Assembly: GCA_017963875.1 (NCBI GenBank)
Contig: JAGCTA010000431.1
Span: 1-13,214, forward strand
From: Victivallales bacterium
Lineage (GTDB): Bacteria; Verrucomicrobiota; Lentisphaeria; Oligosphaerales; Oligosphaeraceae
Length of the DNA stretch: 13,214 nucleotides
Reading direction: 5' to 3'
Shown: one piece after another, positions 1-8,068 of the stretch
Numbering within the stretch: position 1 is the stretch's first letter
Layout: every line of letters begins with the position of its first letter
Made by a program: the position numbers and the translations under genes
The notes under the pieces: model-generated
The model's database searches: none
The model's input: only the letters and a program-made list of their open reading frames with translations
What the model was told of the DNA's origin: nothing

Positions 1-471
1 ATTCAAAGTGTTGGCATCAGACCACGTCTTTTGCTTGTTTGCATCGTTTGGTTTGGTGTAATAGGACTGGTTGGTCATGCCGTATGTCTGGTTGAAATCA
101 ACAAAACCGTACGGAGTCCAGGCGGGGCAGACAAATGTCGGAAGTTTGATTTTGGCGAGGTCGTCATTGGTAATGCCGTTGAGTTGCGCTTCCGCATAGC
201 CAAAATAGGCGAGCACTACTGACCACTGGCGGCTTGCAGAACCACCAGGCAATGCATTGTGCGCACCTGAATACATTGCATGGCCTTTGTTGTCATCGAC
301 GTACAGCCTCATGCTGATTCCAACCTGCTTCAGGTTGCTGACGCAGGAGATGGCGCGCGCCTTCTCACGCGCCTTTGAGAGTGCTGGCAGCAGCATGGCG
401 GCCAGAATGGCAATGATGGCGATGACAACCAATAATTCAATCAGCGTGAAAGAGAATAATTTTTTCATCAT
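1..471 (-). CDS. Type II secretion/type IV pilin-like protein (prepilin-type N-terminus), 3' end cut by window
   Basis: Reading the minus strand from 471 gives 157 uninterrupted residues that continue past base 1. The start is [20 protein letters not shown], a short basic leader followed by a hydrophobic helix with Glu at position 5 of the mature protein, as in type IV pilins and type II secretion pseudopilins. After the helix come SKAREKAR, a CVSNLKQ motif and MRLYVDDN. These are typical of the DUF1559-like, H-X9-DG pilin proteins that are greatly expanded in Lentisphaerota and Planctomycetota. The residue before the cleavage site is Ser rather than the usual Gly, which is common in these lineages. 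GGAG at 475-478 lies 3 nt before the first ATG and 6 nt before the second (468), so the second may be used. The role is probably surface or secretion-related; the actual function of this family is unsettled. No adhesive or enzymatic domain is visible in the part present. Confidence 0.88.
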   Translation of the reverse strand, partial: MMKKLFSFTLIELLVVIAIIAILAAMLLPALSKAREKARAISCVSNLKQVGISMRLYVDDNKGHAMYSGAHNALPGGSASRQWSVVLAYFGYAEAQLNGITNDDLAKIKLPTFVCPAWTPYGFVDFNQTYGMTNQSYYTKPNDANKQKTWSDANTLN

Positions 472-518
472 TATCTCCGATTATGATGGGGGTGATGTAA
501 CTTAAGAAAATTTACAAT

Positions 519-547
519 ATTATATCATATTTCAACAGAAGTTTCAA
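519..547 (-). promoter_or_regulatory. Sigma70-type promoter of the pilin-like gene
   Basis: On the minus strand a -35 box TTGAAA (542-547) and a perfect -10 box TATAAT (519-524) are separated by 17 nt. Transcription would start near base 512, giving a leader of about 40 nt before the ATG at 471. Both boxes and the spacing match the bacterial housekeeping consensus closely. Confidence 0.75.
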
Positions 548-556
548 GGTTCTGAT

Positions 557-593
557 AAAAAAACAAGGCAAACCAGCAAGTGGTCTGCCTTGT
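557..593 (-). terminator. Intrinsic terminator of the ferredoxin gene
   Basis: Arms 563-574 and 582-593 pair over 12 bp with one A-C mismatch and a 7-nt loop. On the minus strand the hairpin is followed directly by seven T residues (bases 557-563 read as A on the plus strand; the first also closes the stem). It lies about 33 bp after the ferredoxin stop codon and just upstream of the pilin promoter, so it separates the two minus-strand units. Confidence 0.85.
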
Positions 594-625
594 CTTCTAG
601 GAAATAGTTGATGAAACCCGCTGGA

Positions 626-802
626 TTAGTCTTCCAACTTGATGGCTTCTGCGGGGCACGTATCTGCGCAGGCACCGCAGCCGACGCATGTGTCTTTGTC
701 CACAACTGCTTTGTCGTCAACGACTTTGATGGCTTCAACTGGGCAACCTTCTGCGCAGGCGCCGCACCCGAGGCATTTCTCTTTATCAACAACTGCTGCC
801 AT
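626..802 (-). CDS. 2[4Fe-4S] bacterial-type ferredoxin
   Basis: A 58-residue protein beginning MAAVVDKEKCLGCGACAEGC. It has two complete CxxCxxCxxxCP clusters at Cys10/13/16/20 and Cys39/42/45/49, each followed by P-x-E-A-I-K, so it should bind two [4Fe-4S] clusters as a small clostridial-type ferredoxin. The whole protein is the two-cluster repeat with no extension, and its length is normal for the family. It would act as a cytoplasmic low-potential electron carrier, for example for pyruvate:ferredoxin oxidoreductase or hydrogenase, which suggests anaerobic metabolism. GAGG at 811-814 lies 8 nt before the ATG. It appears to be a single-gene transcription unit, with a promoter near 894-923 and a terminator at 557-593. 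Nothing links it functionally to the neighbouring glycan genes. Several small ferredoxins share this architecture, so I give no gene symbol. Confidence 0.95.
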   Translation of the reverse strand: MAAVVDKEKCLGCGACAEGCPVEAIKVVDDKAVVDKDTCVGCGACADTCPAEAIKLED

Positions 803-893
803 TTTTCTTTCCTCTTGTTTAGAGATTTATCTCCTGGCGCAGACGCACGGCGTACTGCACACCCAACCAGGAGCCTTTACTAAATATATTTTC

Positions 894-923
894 ATTGTCT
901 GCAAATTCAAACTGCATTGTCAA
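894..923 (-). promoter_or_regulatory. Probable promoter of the ferredoxin gene
   Basis: The minus strand carries a perfect -35 box TTGACA (918-923) and a weaker -10 box GACAAT (894-899, 4 of 6 matches) with an 18-nt spacer. It implies a leader of about 85 nt before the ATG at 802. A perfect 10-bp palindrome, AATTGCAATT (925-934), lies immediately upstream of the -35 box and could be a regulator site, but it is short. Confidence 0.5.
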
Positions 924-1061
924 GAATTGCAATTTGTCATTCGTGTCAGGGGAGTTATTGGACGAATCTCGGCGAAAACTTGATTATTTGTCGTTACGTA
1001 TTATCCTAAAGGAAAAACTGAGACGAAAATCATTATTAATTAAATACAATGGAGTCAAGGC

Positions 1062-3377
1062 ATGGCGAAACTTGGTTTAAGGCAAACGATGACTGGAATG
1101 AAGACTTTTGGGGCAATGATGTTGGCTTTGCTGATTGGAGGCATCTGTCGTGCGGGGCAGTTTCATGTGGTGACAGGGGGAAGGGCGGTGTGCCAGATTG
1201 AAGTCGCCGCCGATGCGGACCATGTCGTAAAACTGGCGGCTGATGAACTGAAAAAATGGATTGGCGAGATTACGGATGCCTCGCTGGACATCGTTGCCAA
1301 GGCAGATGGGCCGTGCATTGAACTGGCTGTGTCCAAAGAGATTCCAGAACTGTCTGGCAATGACGGCTATGCGATTCGCACGGACGGACAAAGATTTTCC
1401 ATAATTGGCTCATGCCCAAAGGGCGTGCTGAACGGTGTCTTCAAGGTTTTATATCGCAATACGGACATCATCTGGGCGCGGCCAGATGAAAAAATCGGCA
1501 CCATTTTCACCAAGAAAGACAGTGTTTCTTTTGAAGATGGAAATATGGTTGATGTCCCTGTTTACAAGCAGCGTGGCTGGCAGATGGAATGCGGCGTGGA
1601 GCGCGAAGCGAACAGTTTCTGGCAGACGCGCAATTGCTCCAACTGGATGACAGGGGAGAAATACATCGACAAGTTTGGTTGCATCAAAGAGTTCGGCGGC
1701 GGCCACAATCTATGCGGGATGTATCTGCCTCCAAGCATCTACTACAAGGATCATGCGGATTTCTATCCGTTGATTGATGGCGTGCGCGTGAAGCACGCAG
1801 AGATGCCTGGCGGTTGCCAATTGTGCTTCACAAATCCAGAAATGACGAAGGAGTTCATCAGAAGACTGGACGAATTTGTCCAGAAGAACATGGATCGCAC
1901 GGTATTCCGAGTCATGCTGGAGGACAACTACCATCTCTGTTGCTGCCCGAAGTGCATGGAGCCGATCACGCTTCCTGACGGTACAGTGCTTGACGGACGC
2001 AATCTCAAGGTTCAGTCGCAGGAGTGGAAGGTCTGGCGTTCCACACAGTTCTTCCTCTGGTACAACCAGTTGGCGGCGTTCATGAAGGAGAAGTATCCCG
2101 ATAAGCGTCTGCTGAGTTTTGCGTATTTCTTCACGGAGTTCGCGCCGAAGATCGCGATTCCAGACAATGTCGATATTTCTTTTTGCCCGATTTACCGTGA
2201 CTCGAAGCACTTGATTGACGAACCAGAGAACAAGGTCGTCATGGATACCGTCAATGAATGGCTGACCAAGACGAAATTTGTGACGTGGCGCGAATACTAC
2301 GGCATCAACACAGAATTTCCGCGTCCGATTGACCGCGTCGCGTTCCACGACTATGCGCTTCTTGCAAAGAAAGGCATGTCGAAGACCTATTCAGAACTGA
2401 TTGCGGACACGGCGGCACGAGCCTATCTGACGACAGGCGTCCGCGCCTGGGATCTCGGTGCACCATATCTTTGGAGCCTGGTTCAGGCACCGTGGAATCC
2501 GAACCGCAATGTGGAGGACGTCCGCAGGGAGTATTATACTCGCGTATTTGGCGCGGCGGCTGCTCCTGAAGTCGAGGCGATGTACGCGACATTTGAGAAA
2601 GGCTGGTATGCCTATCCAGGCAAATCCGTCTGGAACGACAGTGCCGCACGGCTGTGGAAGAACTGCTATGCGAAACAGAATATTGATGACGAAGTCAAAG
2701 ACCATTTGAAGAAGGCGCTGACATTGGTTAACAACCCGAAGGGAAAGGTCATGCTAGAGCGTATATCGCAGTATCTAGAGGGGCGTGGGACGGCGGAGCC
2801 CGCAGCGGCAATCGTCATCCCAAAGGCAAAAGGCGATGTCCCGTTCGAGGCAGTCGCGACCGCACCTGCCTGGAAGGATGCTCTGACCATGACGGAATTC
2901 TACGACGCGAATCAGATTCGTGAAAAATACCCGACGGTCATGAAGTTCCTCCATGACGGCACGAATCTCTATGCTTCACTCCATGCAGAGCGCAAAGGCA
3001 TCGACAAAATGCTCGACGAGCGCAAGAACTACTGCCAGACGGAGGTGTTCAATGTCTTTGTCCAGTTGAGCGACGAGCGTTTCCCCGAATATTTTCACAT
3101 CATGGTGGATCCCATCAATCGCATCTACGCCAGCGCGGGAGACAATCGCCAAGTGCCTGAATTCAAGTTCAAATATACTGCGACACACGGCGCGGATAGT
3201 TGGGACTGCCTCGTGGTGATCCCGCTTTCACAACTGCCGAAGACGCACAAAATTGCCGCGTTCCGCAGATACAATTCCCATGACCGCGCGGCGGAATGGC
3301 CAATGACTGGCCCTGGATTCAAGAACGCTATTTTGCACGAAGTGGATACTTTCGCCCCATTTACGCTAGGAGAATAA
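1062..3377 (+). CDS. Secreted DUF4838-family glycoside-hydrolase-like protein, paralogue 1
   Basis: A 771-residue protein. A signal peptide covers about residues 1-31 (hydrophobic 16-28, probable cleavage at CRA-GQF). GGAG at 1051-1054, 7 nt before the ATG, supports this start. Met13 would match the length of the other copies' signal peptides but has no good ribosome site. Residues about 33-150 (AADELKKWIGEIT, NGVFKVLYR) resemble the N-terminal domain of GH67 alpha-glucuronidases. Residues about 170-560 look like DUF4838: RGWQM 171-175, GGGHNLCG 212-219, CQLCFTNPE 252-260, and E287-D-N leading to Cys293/294/295/298. After a linker, residues about 590-771 resemble a CBM9-like carbohydrate-binding domain (Trp604, HDGTNLYA, EYFHIMVDP). 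It is the first gene of a three-gene array, with paralogue 2 only 19 bp downstream. By family it should act on a polysaccharide outside the cytoplasm, but reaction and substrate are unknown. Confidence 0.88.
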   Translation: MAKLGLRQTMTGMKTFGAMMLALLIGGICRAGQFHVVTGGRAVCQIEVAADADHVVKLAADELKKWIGEITDASLDIVAKADGPCIELAVSKEIPELSGNDGYAIRTDGQRFSIIGSCPKGVLNGVFKVLYRNTDIIWARPDEKIGTIFTKKDSVSFEDGNMVDVPVYKQRGWQMECGVEREANSFWQTRNCSNWMTGEKYIDKFGCIKEFGGGHNLCGMYLPPSIYYKDHADFYPLIDGVRVKHAEMPGGCQLCFTNPEMTKEFIRRLDEFVQKNMDRTVFRVMLEDNYHLCCCPKCMEPITLPDGTVLDGRNLKVQSQEWKVWRSTQFFLWYNQLAAFMKEKYPDKRLLSFAYFFTEFAPKIAIPDNVDISFCPIYRDSKHLIDEPENKVVMDTVNEWLTKTKFVTWREYYGINTEFPRPIDRVAFHDYALLAKKGMSKTYSELIADTAARAYLTTGVRAWDLGAPYLWSLVQAPWNPNRNVEDVRREYYTRVFGAAAAPEVEAMYATFEKGWYAYPGKSVWNDSAARLWKNCYAKQNIDDEVKDHLKKALTLVNNPKGKVMLERISQYLEGRGTAEPAAAIVIPKAKGDVPFEAVATAPAWKDALTMTEFYDANQIREKYPTVMKFLHDGTNLYASLHAERKGIDKMLDERKNYCQTEVFNVFVQLSDERFPEYFHIMVDPINRIYASAGDNRQVPEFKFKYTATHGADSWDCLVVIPLSQLPKTHKIAAFRRYNSHDRAAEWPMTGPGFKNAILHEVDTFAPFTLGE

Positions 3378-3396
3378 ATATCTGGGAGACATTATC

Positions 3397-5676
3397 ATGA
3401 TAAAAAGAATCGTTGTTCTGTTTTTGCTGACTGTTGGCTTGGCCTTTGCTGGGCAGTTCCATGTGGTAAAAGGGAGAAAGGCGGTCTGCCCGATTGTCAT
3501 CGCGAAGGATGCAGACCACGTGGTCAAATTGGCTGCGGATGAACTGAAAAAGTGGATTGGGGAAATTACAGGTGCGTCTTTGGATATTGTTGAATCGGCG
3601 GACGGGGCTTGCATTGAACTGGTGGTCTCGAACGAAGTTCCCGAACTGGCAGGCAATGACGGCTATGCGATTCGAACAGAGGAAAACAAGTTTCGCATCA
3701 TCGGTTCATGTCCAAAAGGCGTGCTGAACGGAGTCTATAAAGTCCTGTACCGCAATACGGACATTATCTGGGCACGGCCCGAACCTGAAATTGGAACAGT
3801 ATTCTCGACACGCGATGATCTGTCATTCAGCGAGGACGACATGGCAGACATCCCCGTCTATAAGCAGCGCGGGTGGCAGATGGAATGTGGAAAGGAGCGT
3901 GAGGCGAACAACTTCTGGCAGACGAGAAACTGTTCCAACTGGATGACGGGCGACAAATTTGTTGACATGTTCGGTGCCATCAAGGAGTTCGGAGGCGGCC
4001 ATAATCTTTGTGGAATCTTCCTTCCAGAACGCCTTTATTACGAGGAACATCCAGATTATTATCCGATGATTCAAGGAAAGCGTGTCCGTCCTTCGGATTA
4101 TTCACACCGTTGCCAATTGTGCTTTACCAATCCCGAAATGACGGCGGAATTCATAAGGCGTCTGGACGAATTCGTGCAGAAGAATATGGACACCACGGTG
4201 TTTCGCGTTTTGATTGAAGACAACAACGTTCTCTGCTGCTGCCCGAAGTGCATGGAGCCGATACAGTTGCCGAATGGTGAAATTCTGGATGGACGTGGCC
4301 TCAAGGTGCAGTCCCGCGAATGGAAAGTCTGGCGGTCAACGCAGTTTTTCATTTGGTTTAATCAGTTGGCGGAGTTCATGAAGCAGAAGTATCCAGGAAA
4401 ACGCTTGCTCAGTTTCGCGTATTTCTTTACGGAGTATGCACCGAAAATCCAGATTCTTGACAATATAGACATTTCATTCGCACCGATTTTCCGCGATTCA
4501 AAGCACTATATGGACGCTGAGAAGAACAAAGCAGTCATGGATGCTGTTGACGAATGGCTCGCAATTACGAAGAACGTCACTTTGCGCGGATATTTCGGCA
4601 ACAACACGGAGTTCCCGCGGCCGATTGACCGAATAGCATTCCACGATTACGCGCTTCTGGCGAAGCGTGGCATGAGCAAGACGTATTCATCGGTCATTCC
4701 TGATGCGGATCGTCATGCGTTCAATCGGCATGGAACGAAAGTGTGGGATGTCGGCGCACCGTTCCTCTGGAGCCTTGTGCAGGGGCCGTGGAATCCGAAT
4801 CGCGATGTCGAGGATGTCCGCCGTGAATTCTATACCCGCGTATTTGGTTCGGCTGCAGCCCCCGAAGTTGAGGCGGTGTATGCAGCGTTCGAGAAAGGGT
4901 GGTATTCGTCTCCAGCGAAATCGACCTGGAATGATAATTCATTGAAATTGTGGAAGTTCTGCTATTTGATACCTGGGATTGGCAAGGAGGTCCATGAGCA
5001 TTTGGACAAGGCATTGGTGCTGGTCAGCAATGCAAAGGGGAAGGCGATGCTTGAACGCCTCAAGGCGAGCCTGGTTGATGAGATTCCGCCTGTTCCCCAT
5101 GCGGCTGCGATTGTGATACCGAAGGCGAAATCGGCGGTTCCGTTTGAGCCGAATAGTTCGGCGGCGGCTTGGAATGATGCGTTGACTATGACGGAGTTCT
5201 ACGATGAAGAGGGCAAGTTGACGACCTATCCGACGGTCATGAAATTCATCCATGACGGCGAAAAGTTGTACGCTCTACTTCATGCGGAGCGGAAGAACAT
5301 CTCCAAGATGGTTGACCCGAGCAAGGACTATTGCCAGGCGGAGGCGTTCAACGTGTTTGTACAGAAGGATGACGGCATGTTCCCAGATTACTTCCATGTG
5401 ATTGTGGATCCTTGGAACCATATTTTCGCGAGTGCGTCGGAGAATCGCCCCGTGCCTGGATTCAAGTTCAACTACAAGTCGCAGTGCGATGCGGACAGTT
5501 GGGACTGCATTGTCACCATCCCATTGTCGCAACTTCCAAAAAGCAAAAAGATTGCGGCATTCAGACGTCTGGTGAAGAGTGAACTTCCAGGCCAATGGCC
5601 AGGCAACGGACCAGGCTTCAAGAATGCGGTTCTGCATGAACTGGATACGTATGCACCGTTCACACTCGGTGAGTGA
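3397..5676 (+). CDS. Secreted DUF4838-family glycoside-hydrolase-like protein, paralogue 2
   Basis: A 759-residue paralogue with the same layout. The signal peptide is about residues 1-18 (MIKRIVVLFLLTVGLAFA, cleaved before GQF). A GH67-N-like region and a DUF4838-like core follow, with RGWQM at 158-162, GGGH at 199-202, Cys239/242 and Cys280/281/282/285. A CBM9-like C-terminal domain ends DTYAPFTLGE. GGAG at 3385-3388 is 8 nt before the ATG. It is the most divergent copy. The conserved WREYYG of the other two is LRGYFG here (396-401), losing a Trp and a Glu. ITLPDGTVLDGRNLK becomes IQLPNGEILDGRGLK, and the segment before CQLCF is largely replaced. These changes suggest a different ligand or lost activity, though I cannot say which residues are catalytic. 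It sits in the middle of the array, with no terminator seen on either side, so cotranscription is likely. Confidence 0.88.
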   Translation: MIKRIVVLFLLTVGLAFAGQFHVVKGRKAVCPIVIAKDADHVVKLAADELKKWIGEITGASLDIVESADGACIELVVSNEVPELAGNDGYAIRTEENKFRIIGSCPKGVLNGVYKVLYRNTDIIWARPEPEIGTVFSTRDDLSFSEDDMADIPVYKQRGWQMECGKEREANNFWQTRNCSNWMTGDKFVDMFGAIKEFGGGHNLCGIFLPERLYYEEHPDYYPMIQGKRVRPSDYSHRCQLCFTNPEMTAEFIRRLDEFVQKNMDTTVFRVLIEDNNVLCCCPKCMEPIQLPNGEILDGRGLKVQSREWKVWRSTQFFIWFNQLAEFMKQKYPGKRLLSFAYFFTEYAPKIQILDNIDISFAPIFRDSKHYMDAEKNKAVMDAVDEWLAITKNVTLRGYFGNNTEFPRPIDRIAFHDYALLAKRGMSKTYSSVIPDADRHAFNRHGTKVWDVGAPFLWSLVQGPWNPNRDVEDVRREFYTRVFGSAAAPEVEAVYAAFEKGWYSSPAKSTWNDNSLKLWKFCYLIPGIGKEVHEHLDKALVLVSNAKGKAMLERLKASLVDEIPPVPHAAAIVIPKAKSAVPFEPNSSAAAWNDALTMTEFYDEEGKLTTYPTVMKFIHDGEKLYALLHAERKNISKMVDPSKDYCQAEAFNVFVQKDDGMFPDYFHVIVDPWNHIFASASENRPVPGFKFNYKSQCDADSWDCIVTIPLSQLPKSKKIAAFRRLVKSELPGQWPGNGPGFKNAVLHELDTYAPFTLGE

Positions 5677-5735
5677 AAGGTGATGATTGACCAGAGAACT
5701 ATTTTTTCAATAAAACAGCCCAGGGAAAACAAAGA

Positions 5736-8021
5736 ATGAAAATTAAGACTTTTGTGATGATGGCAATGGCTGCGCTGTCGGTTGGTGTGGTGCGTGCGGG
5801 TATTTTCCAGGTGGTGACGGGAAGCAGGGCGGTCTGCCCGATTGTCATCGCCAAGGACGCGGACCATGTGGTCAGATTGGCTGCGGAAGAACTTCAGAAA
5901 TGGATTGGCGAAATCACGGGGGCGCAGTTGGAAATCGTCAATGAGGCGGATGGCCCATGCATTGAATTGGCTGTTTCAAATGAGATTCCAGAACTGGCAG
6001 GAAACGATGGCTATGCGATTCGCACGGACGGAAAGAAGTTCCGCATCATCGGCTCGTATCCAAAGGGCGTACTGAACGGCATTTACAAAGTACTGTACCG
6101 TAATACGGACATCATCTGGGCACGCCCCGAGCCGAACATAGGAACGATTTTCTCCAAGACCTACAGCCTAGCGTTCAAGGAGGACGATATGGTTGATGTC
6201 CCCGTGTTCCTGCAGCGCGGCTGGCAGATGGAGAGCGCGGTCGCACGGCTGGACAACAATACCTGGCTGGCGCGCAACTGCGTTAACTGGATGACGAAGG
6301 GTGAGCATATCAATAAGTTCGGCTGCATCAAGGAGTTCGGTGGCGGCCACAATCTCTGCGGACTGTATCTGCCTGAGAAAATCTACTACAAGGACCACGC
6401 GGATTTCTATCCCCTGGTTGATGGAGAACGTTTGCGCCATACCAAAATGCAAGGTGGTTGCCAACTCTGCTTTACCAATCCAGAAATGACGAAGGAGTTT
6501 ATCCGCAGGTTGGACGGCTTTGTACAGAAGAACATGCAGCACACGGTGTTCCGCGTCATGCTTGAGGACAATTACAACCTATGCTGCTGCCCGAAGTGCA
6601 TGGAGCCGATTACTCTGCCTGACGGCACAGTTCTTGACGGACGCAATCTCAAGGAGCAGTCATACGAATGGAAGGTCTGGCGTTCCACACAGTTTTTTCT
6701 CTGGTACAACCAACTGGCGGCGTTCATGAAAGAGAAGTATCCTGACAAGCGTTTGCTTTCCTTTGCCTATTTCTTCACCGAATATCCTCCGAAAATCGAT
6801 ATCCCTGATAACATCGACATTTCCTTCTGTCCAATCTACCGCGATTCAAAGTACACCGTTGACGCACCTCAGAACAAAATCGTCATGGACACGCTTAACG
6901 AATGGCTTGGCAAGACGAAGTTCGTGACGTGGCGCGAATACTACGGCATTAACACGGAATATCCACGCCCTATCGACCGAATTGCGTTCCATGACTATGC
7001 GTTGCTTTCAAAGCGCGGCATGACGAAAACCTATTCGGAAATCGCCGCTGACGCTGAAGAACACCATTGGTATTCAACGGGGGCGCGCGTCTGGGACTGC
7101 GGGGCGCCGTATCTATGGAGCCTGATTCAGGCACCATGGAACCCGAACCGCAATGTGGAGGACGTTCGCCGTGAATACTATGTCCGCGTGTTCGGCGAGG
7201 CTGCAGCGCCAGAGGTCGAGGCGATGTACAACACGTTTGAAACGGCGTGGTATGGAACTCCTGGCAAATCCGTATGGAGCGACAAGGCTCCTGTGCTTTG
7301 GAGAAGATGCTATTTTGGCGCAGGAATTGATGACGACGTTCGTGCTCATCTGACTGCCGCGTTGTCGCTTGTCAGTAATCCGAAAGGCAAGGCGATGCTT
7401 GAACGTCTTAAGGCGTATATCGACGGCAAGGCGAAGCCCGCGAGTTCCGCGCCAATTGTCATTCCCAAGGCTAAAGACACCGTGCCATTCGAGGCGGTGA
7501 CGACGGCACCAGCCTGGAAGGATGCGCTGACCATGACAGAGTTCTTTGACAACAAGGGCAAGCCCGCGCAGTATCCGACCGTCATGAAGTTCATTCATGA
7601 CGGCACGAATCTGTACGCATCGCTTCATGCCGAACGCAAGGGTATCGACAAGATGCTTGACACACGCAAAAACTATTGCCAGACAGAGGCTTTCGATGTG
7701 TATGTCCAATTGACCGACGATCGTTTTCCAGAGTATTTCCACATCATGGTTGATCCCATTAATCGCACGTATGCCAGCGCAGCGGAGAATCGACAGATTC
7801 CTGAGTTCCACTATCAGTTCAAGGCGGCTCATGATGCAGACGGTTGGGACTGCTTGATTGCCATACCGCTTTCGCAGTTGCCGAAGACGCATAAAATCGC
7901 TGCTTTCCGCCGTCTTAACAACCATGACAGGCCTGCGATCTGGCCGAACTCGGGGCCTGGATTTAAGGACGCTTTCCAGCACGAGGTGGATACCTTCGCT
8001 CCCTTCACGCTTGGGGAGTGA
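5736..8021 (+). CDS. Secreted DUF4838-family glycoside-hydrolase-like protein, paralogue 3
   Basis: A 761-residue paralogue. The signal peptide is about residues 1-21 (MKIKTFVMMAMAALSVGVVRA, cleaved before GIF). A GH67-N-like region and a DUF4838-like core follow, with RGWQM at 161-165, GGGH at 202-205, Cys242/245 and Cys283/284/285/288. The CBM9-like C-terminal domain ends DTFAPFTLGE. AGGGA at 5722-5726 is 9 nt before the ATG. Over most of its length it is closest to paralogue 1, including an identical 26-nt DNA stretch (6669-6694 against 2025-2050). Just after RGWQM, however, it carries its own segment (SAVARLDNNTWLARNC) where copies 1 and 2 share another. It is the last gene of the array, with a 59-bp gap to paralogue 2 and a convergent gene 47 bp downstream. 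The same role as its paralogues is inferred. Confidence 0.88.
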   Translation: MKIKTFVMMAMAALSVGVVRAGIFQVVTGSRAVCPIVIAKDADHVVRLAAEELQKWIGEITGAQLEIVNEADGPCIELAVSNEIPELAGNDGYAIRTDGKKFRIIGSYPKGVLNGIYKVLYRNTDIIWARPEPNIGTIFSKTYSLAFKEDDMVDVPVFLQRGWQMESAVARLDNNTWLARNCVNWMTKGEHINKFGCIKEFGGGHNLCGLYLPEKIYYKDHADFYPLVDGERLRHTKMQGGCQLCFTNPEMTKEFIRRLDGFVQKNMQHTVFRVMLEDNYNLCCCPKCMEPITLPDGTVLDGRNLKEQSYEWKVWRSTQFFLWYNQLAAFMKEKYPDKRLLSFAYFFTEYPPKIDIPDNIDISFCPIYRDSKYTVDAPQNKIVMDTLNEWLGKTKFVTWREYYGINTEYPRPIDRIAFHDYALLSKRGMTKTYSEIAADAEEHHWYSTGARVWDCGAPYLWSLIQAPWNPNRNVEDVRREYYVRVFGEAAAPEVEAMYNTFETAWYGTPGKSVWSDKAPVLWRRCYFGAGIDDDVRAHLTAALSLVSNPKGKAMLERLKAYIDGKAKPASSAPIVIPKAKDTVPFEAVTTAPAWKDALTMTEFFDNKGKPAQYPTVMKFIHDGTNLYASLHAERKGIDKMLDTRKNYCQTEAFDVYVQLTDDRFPEYFHIMVDPINRTYASAAENRQIPEFHYQFKAAHDADGWDCLIAIPLSQLPKTHKIAAFRRLNNHDRPAIWPNSGPGFKDAFQHEVDTFAPFTLGE

Positions 8022-8068
8022 CGTTTCTAGTTTGGATGTCACACACCTGTTGCGCGAAGGTCGTGCGG

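Noticed and set aside
544..792. 82-codon minus-strand frame over the ferredoxin locus
   Set aside because: It is another frame of the same strand. The ferredoxin frame with both CxxCxxCxxxCP motifs and a good ribosome-binding site explains the DNA.
960..1050. Plus-strand promoter for the DUF4838 array
   Set aside because: TTGATT and TATTAT are present but only 13 nt apart, and other pairs match poorly. A promoter must exist upstream, but I cannot place it.
7113..8042. 309-codon open frame on the minus strand opposite paralogue 3
   Set aside because: It is fully antisense to a well-supported gene, and similar antisense frames occur opposite the other paralogues because of shared codon bias.
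8043..8066. Weak hairpin just after the stop of paralogue 3
   Set aside because: Only about seven pairs with a bulge and no T run; the hairpin at 8071-8106 is much stronger.
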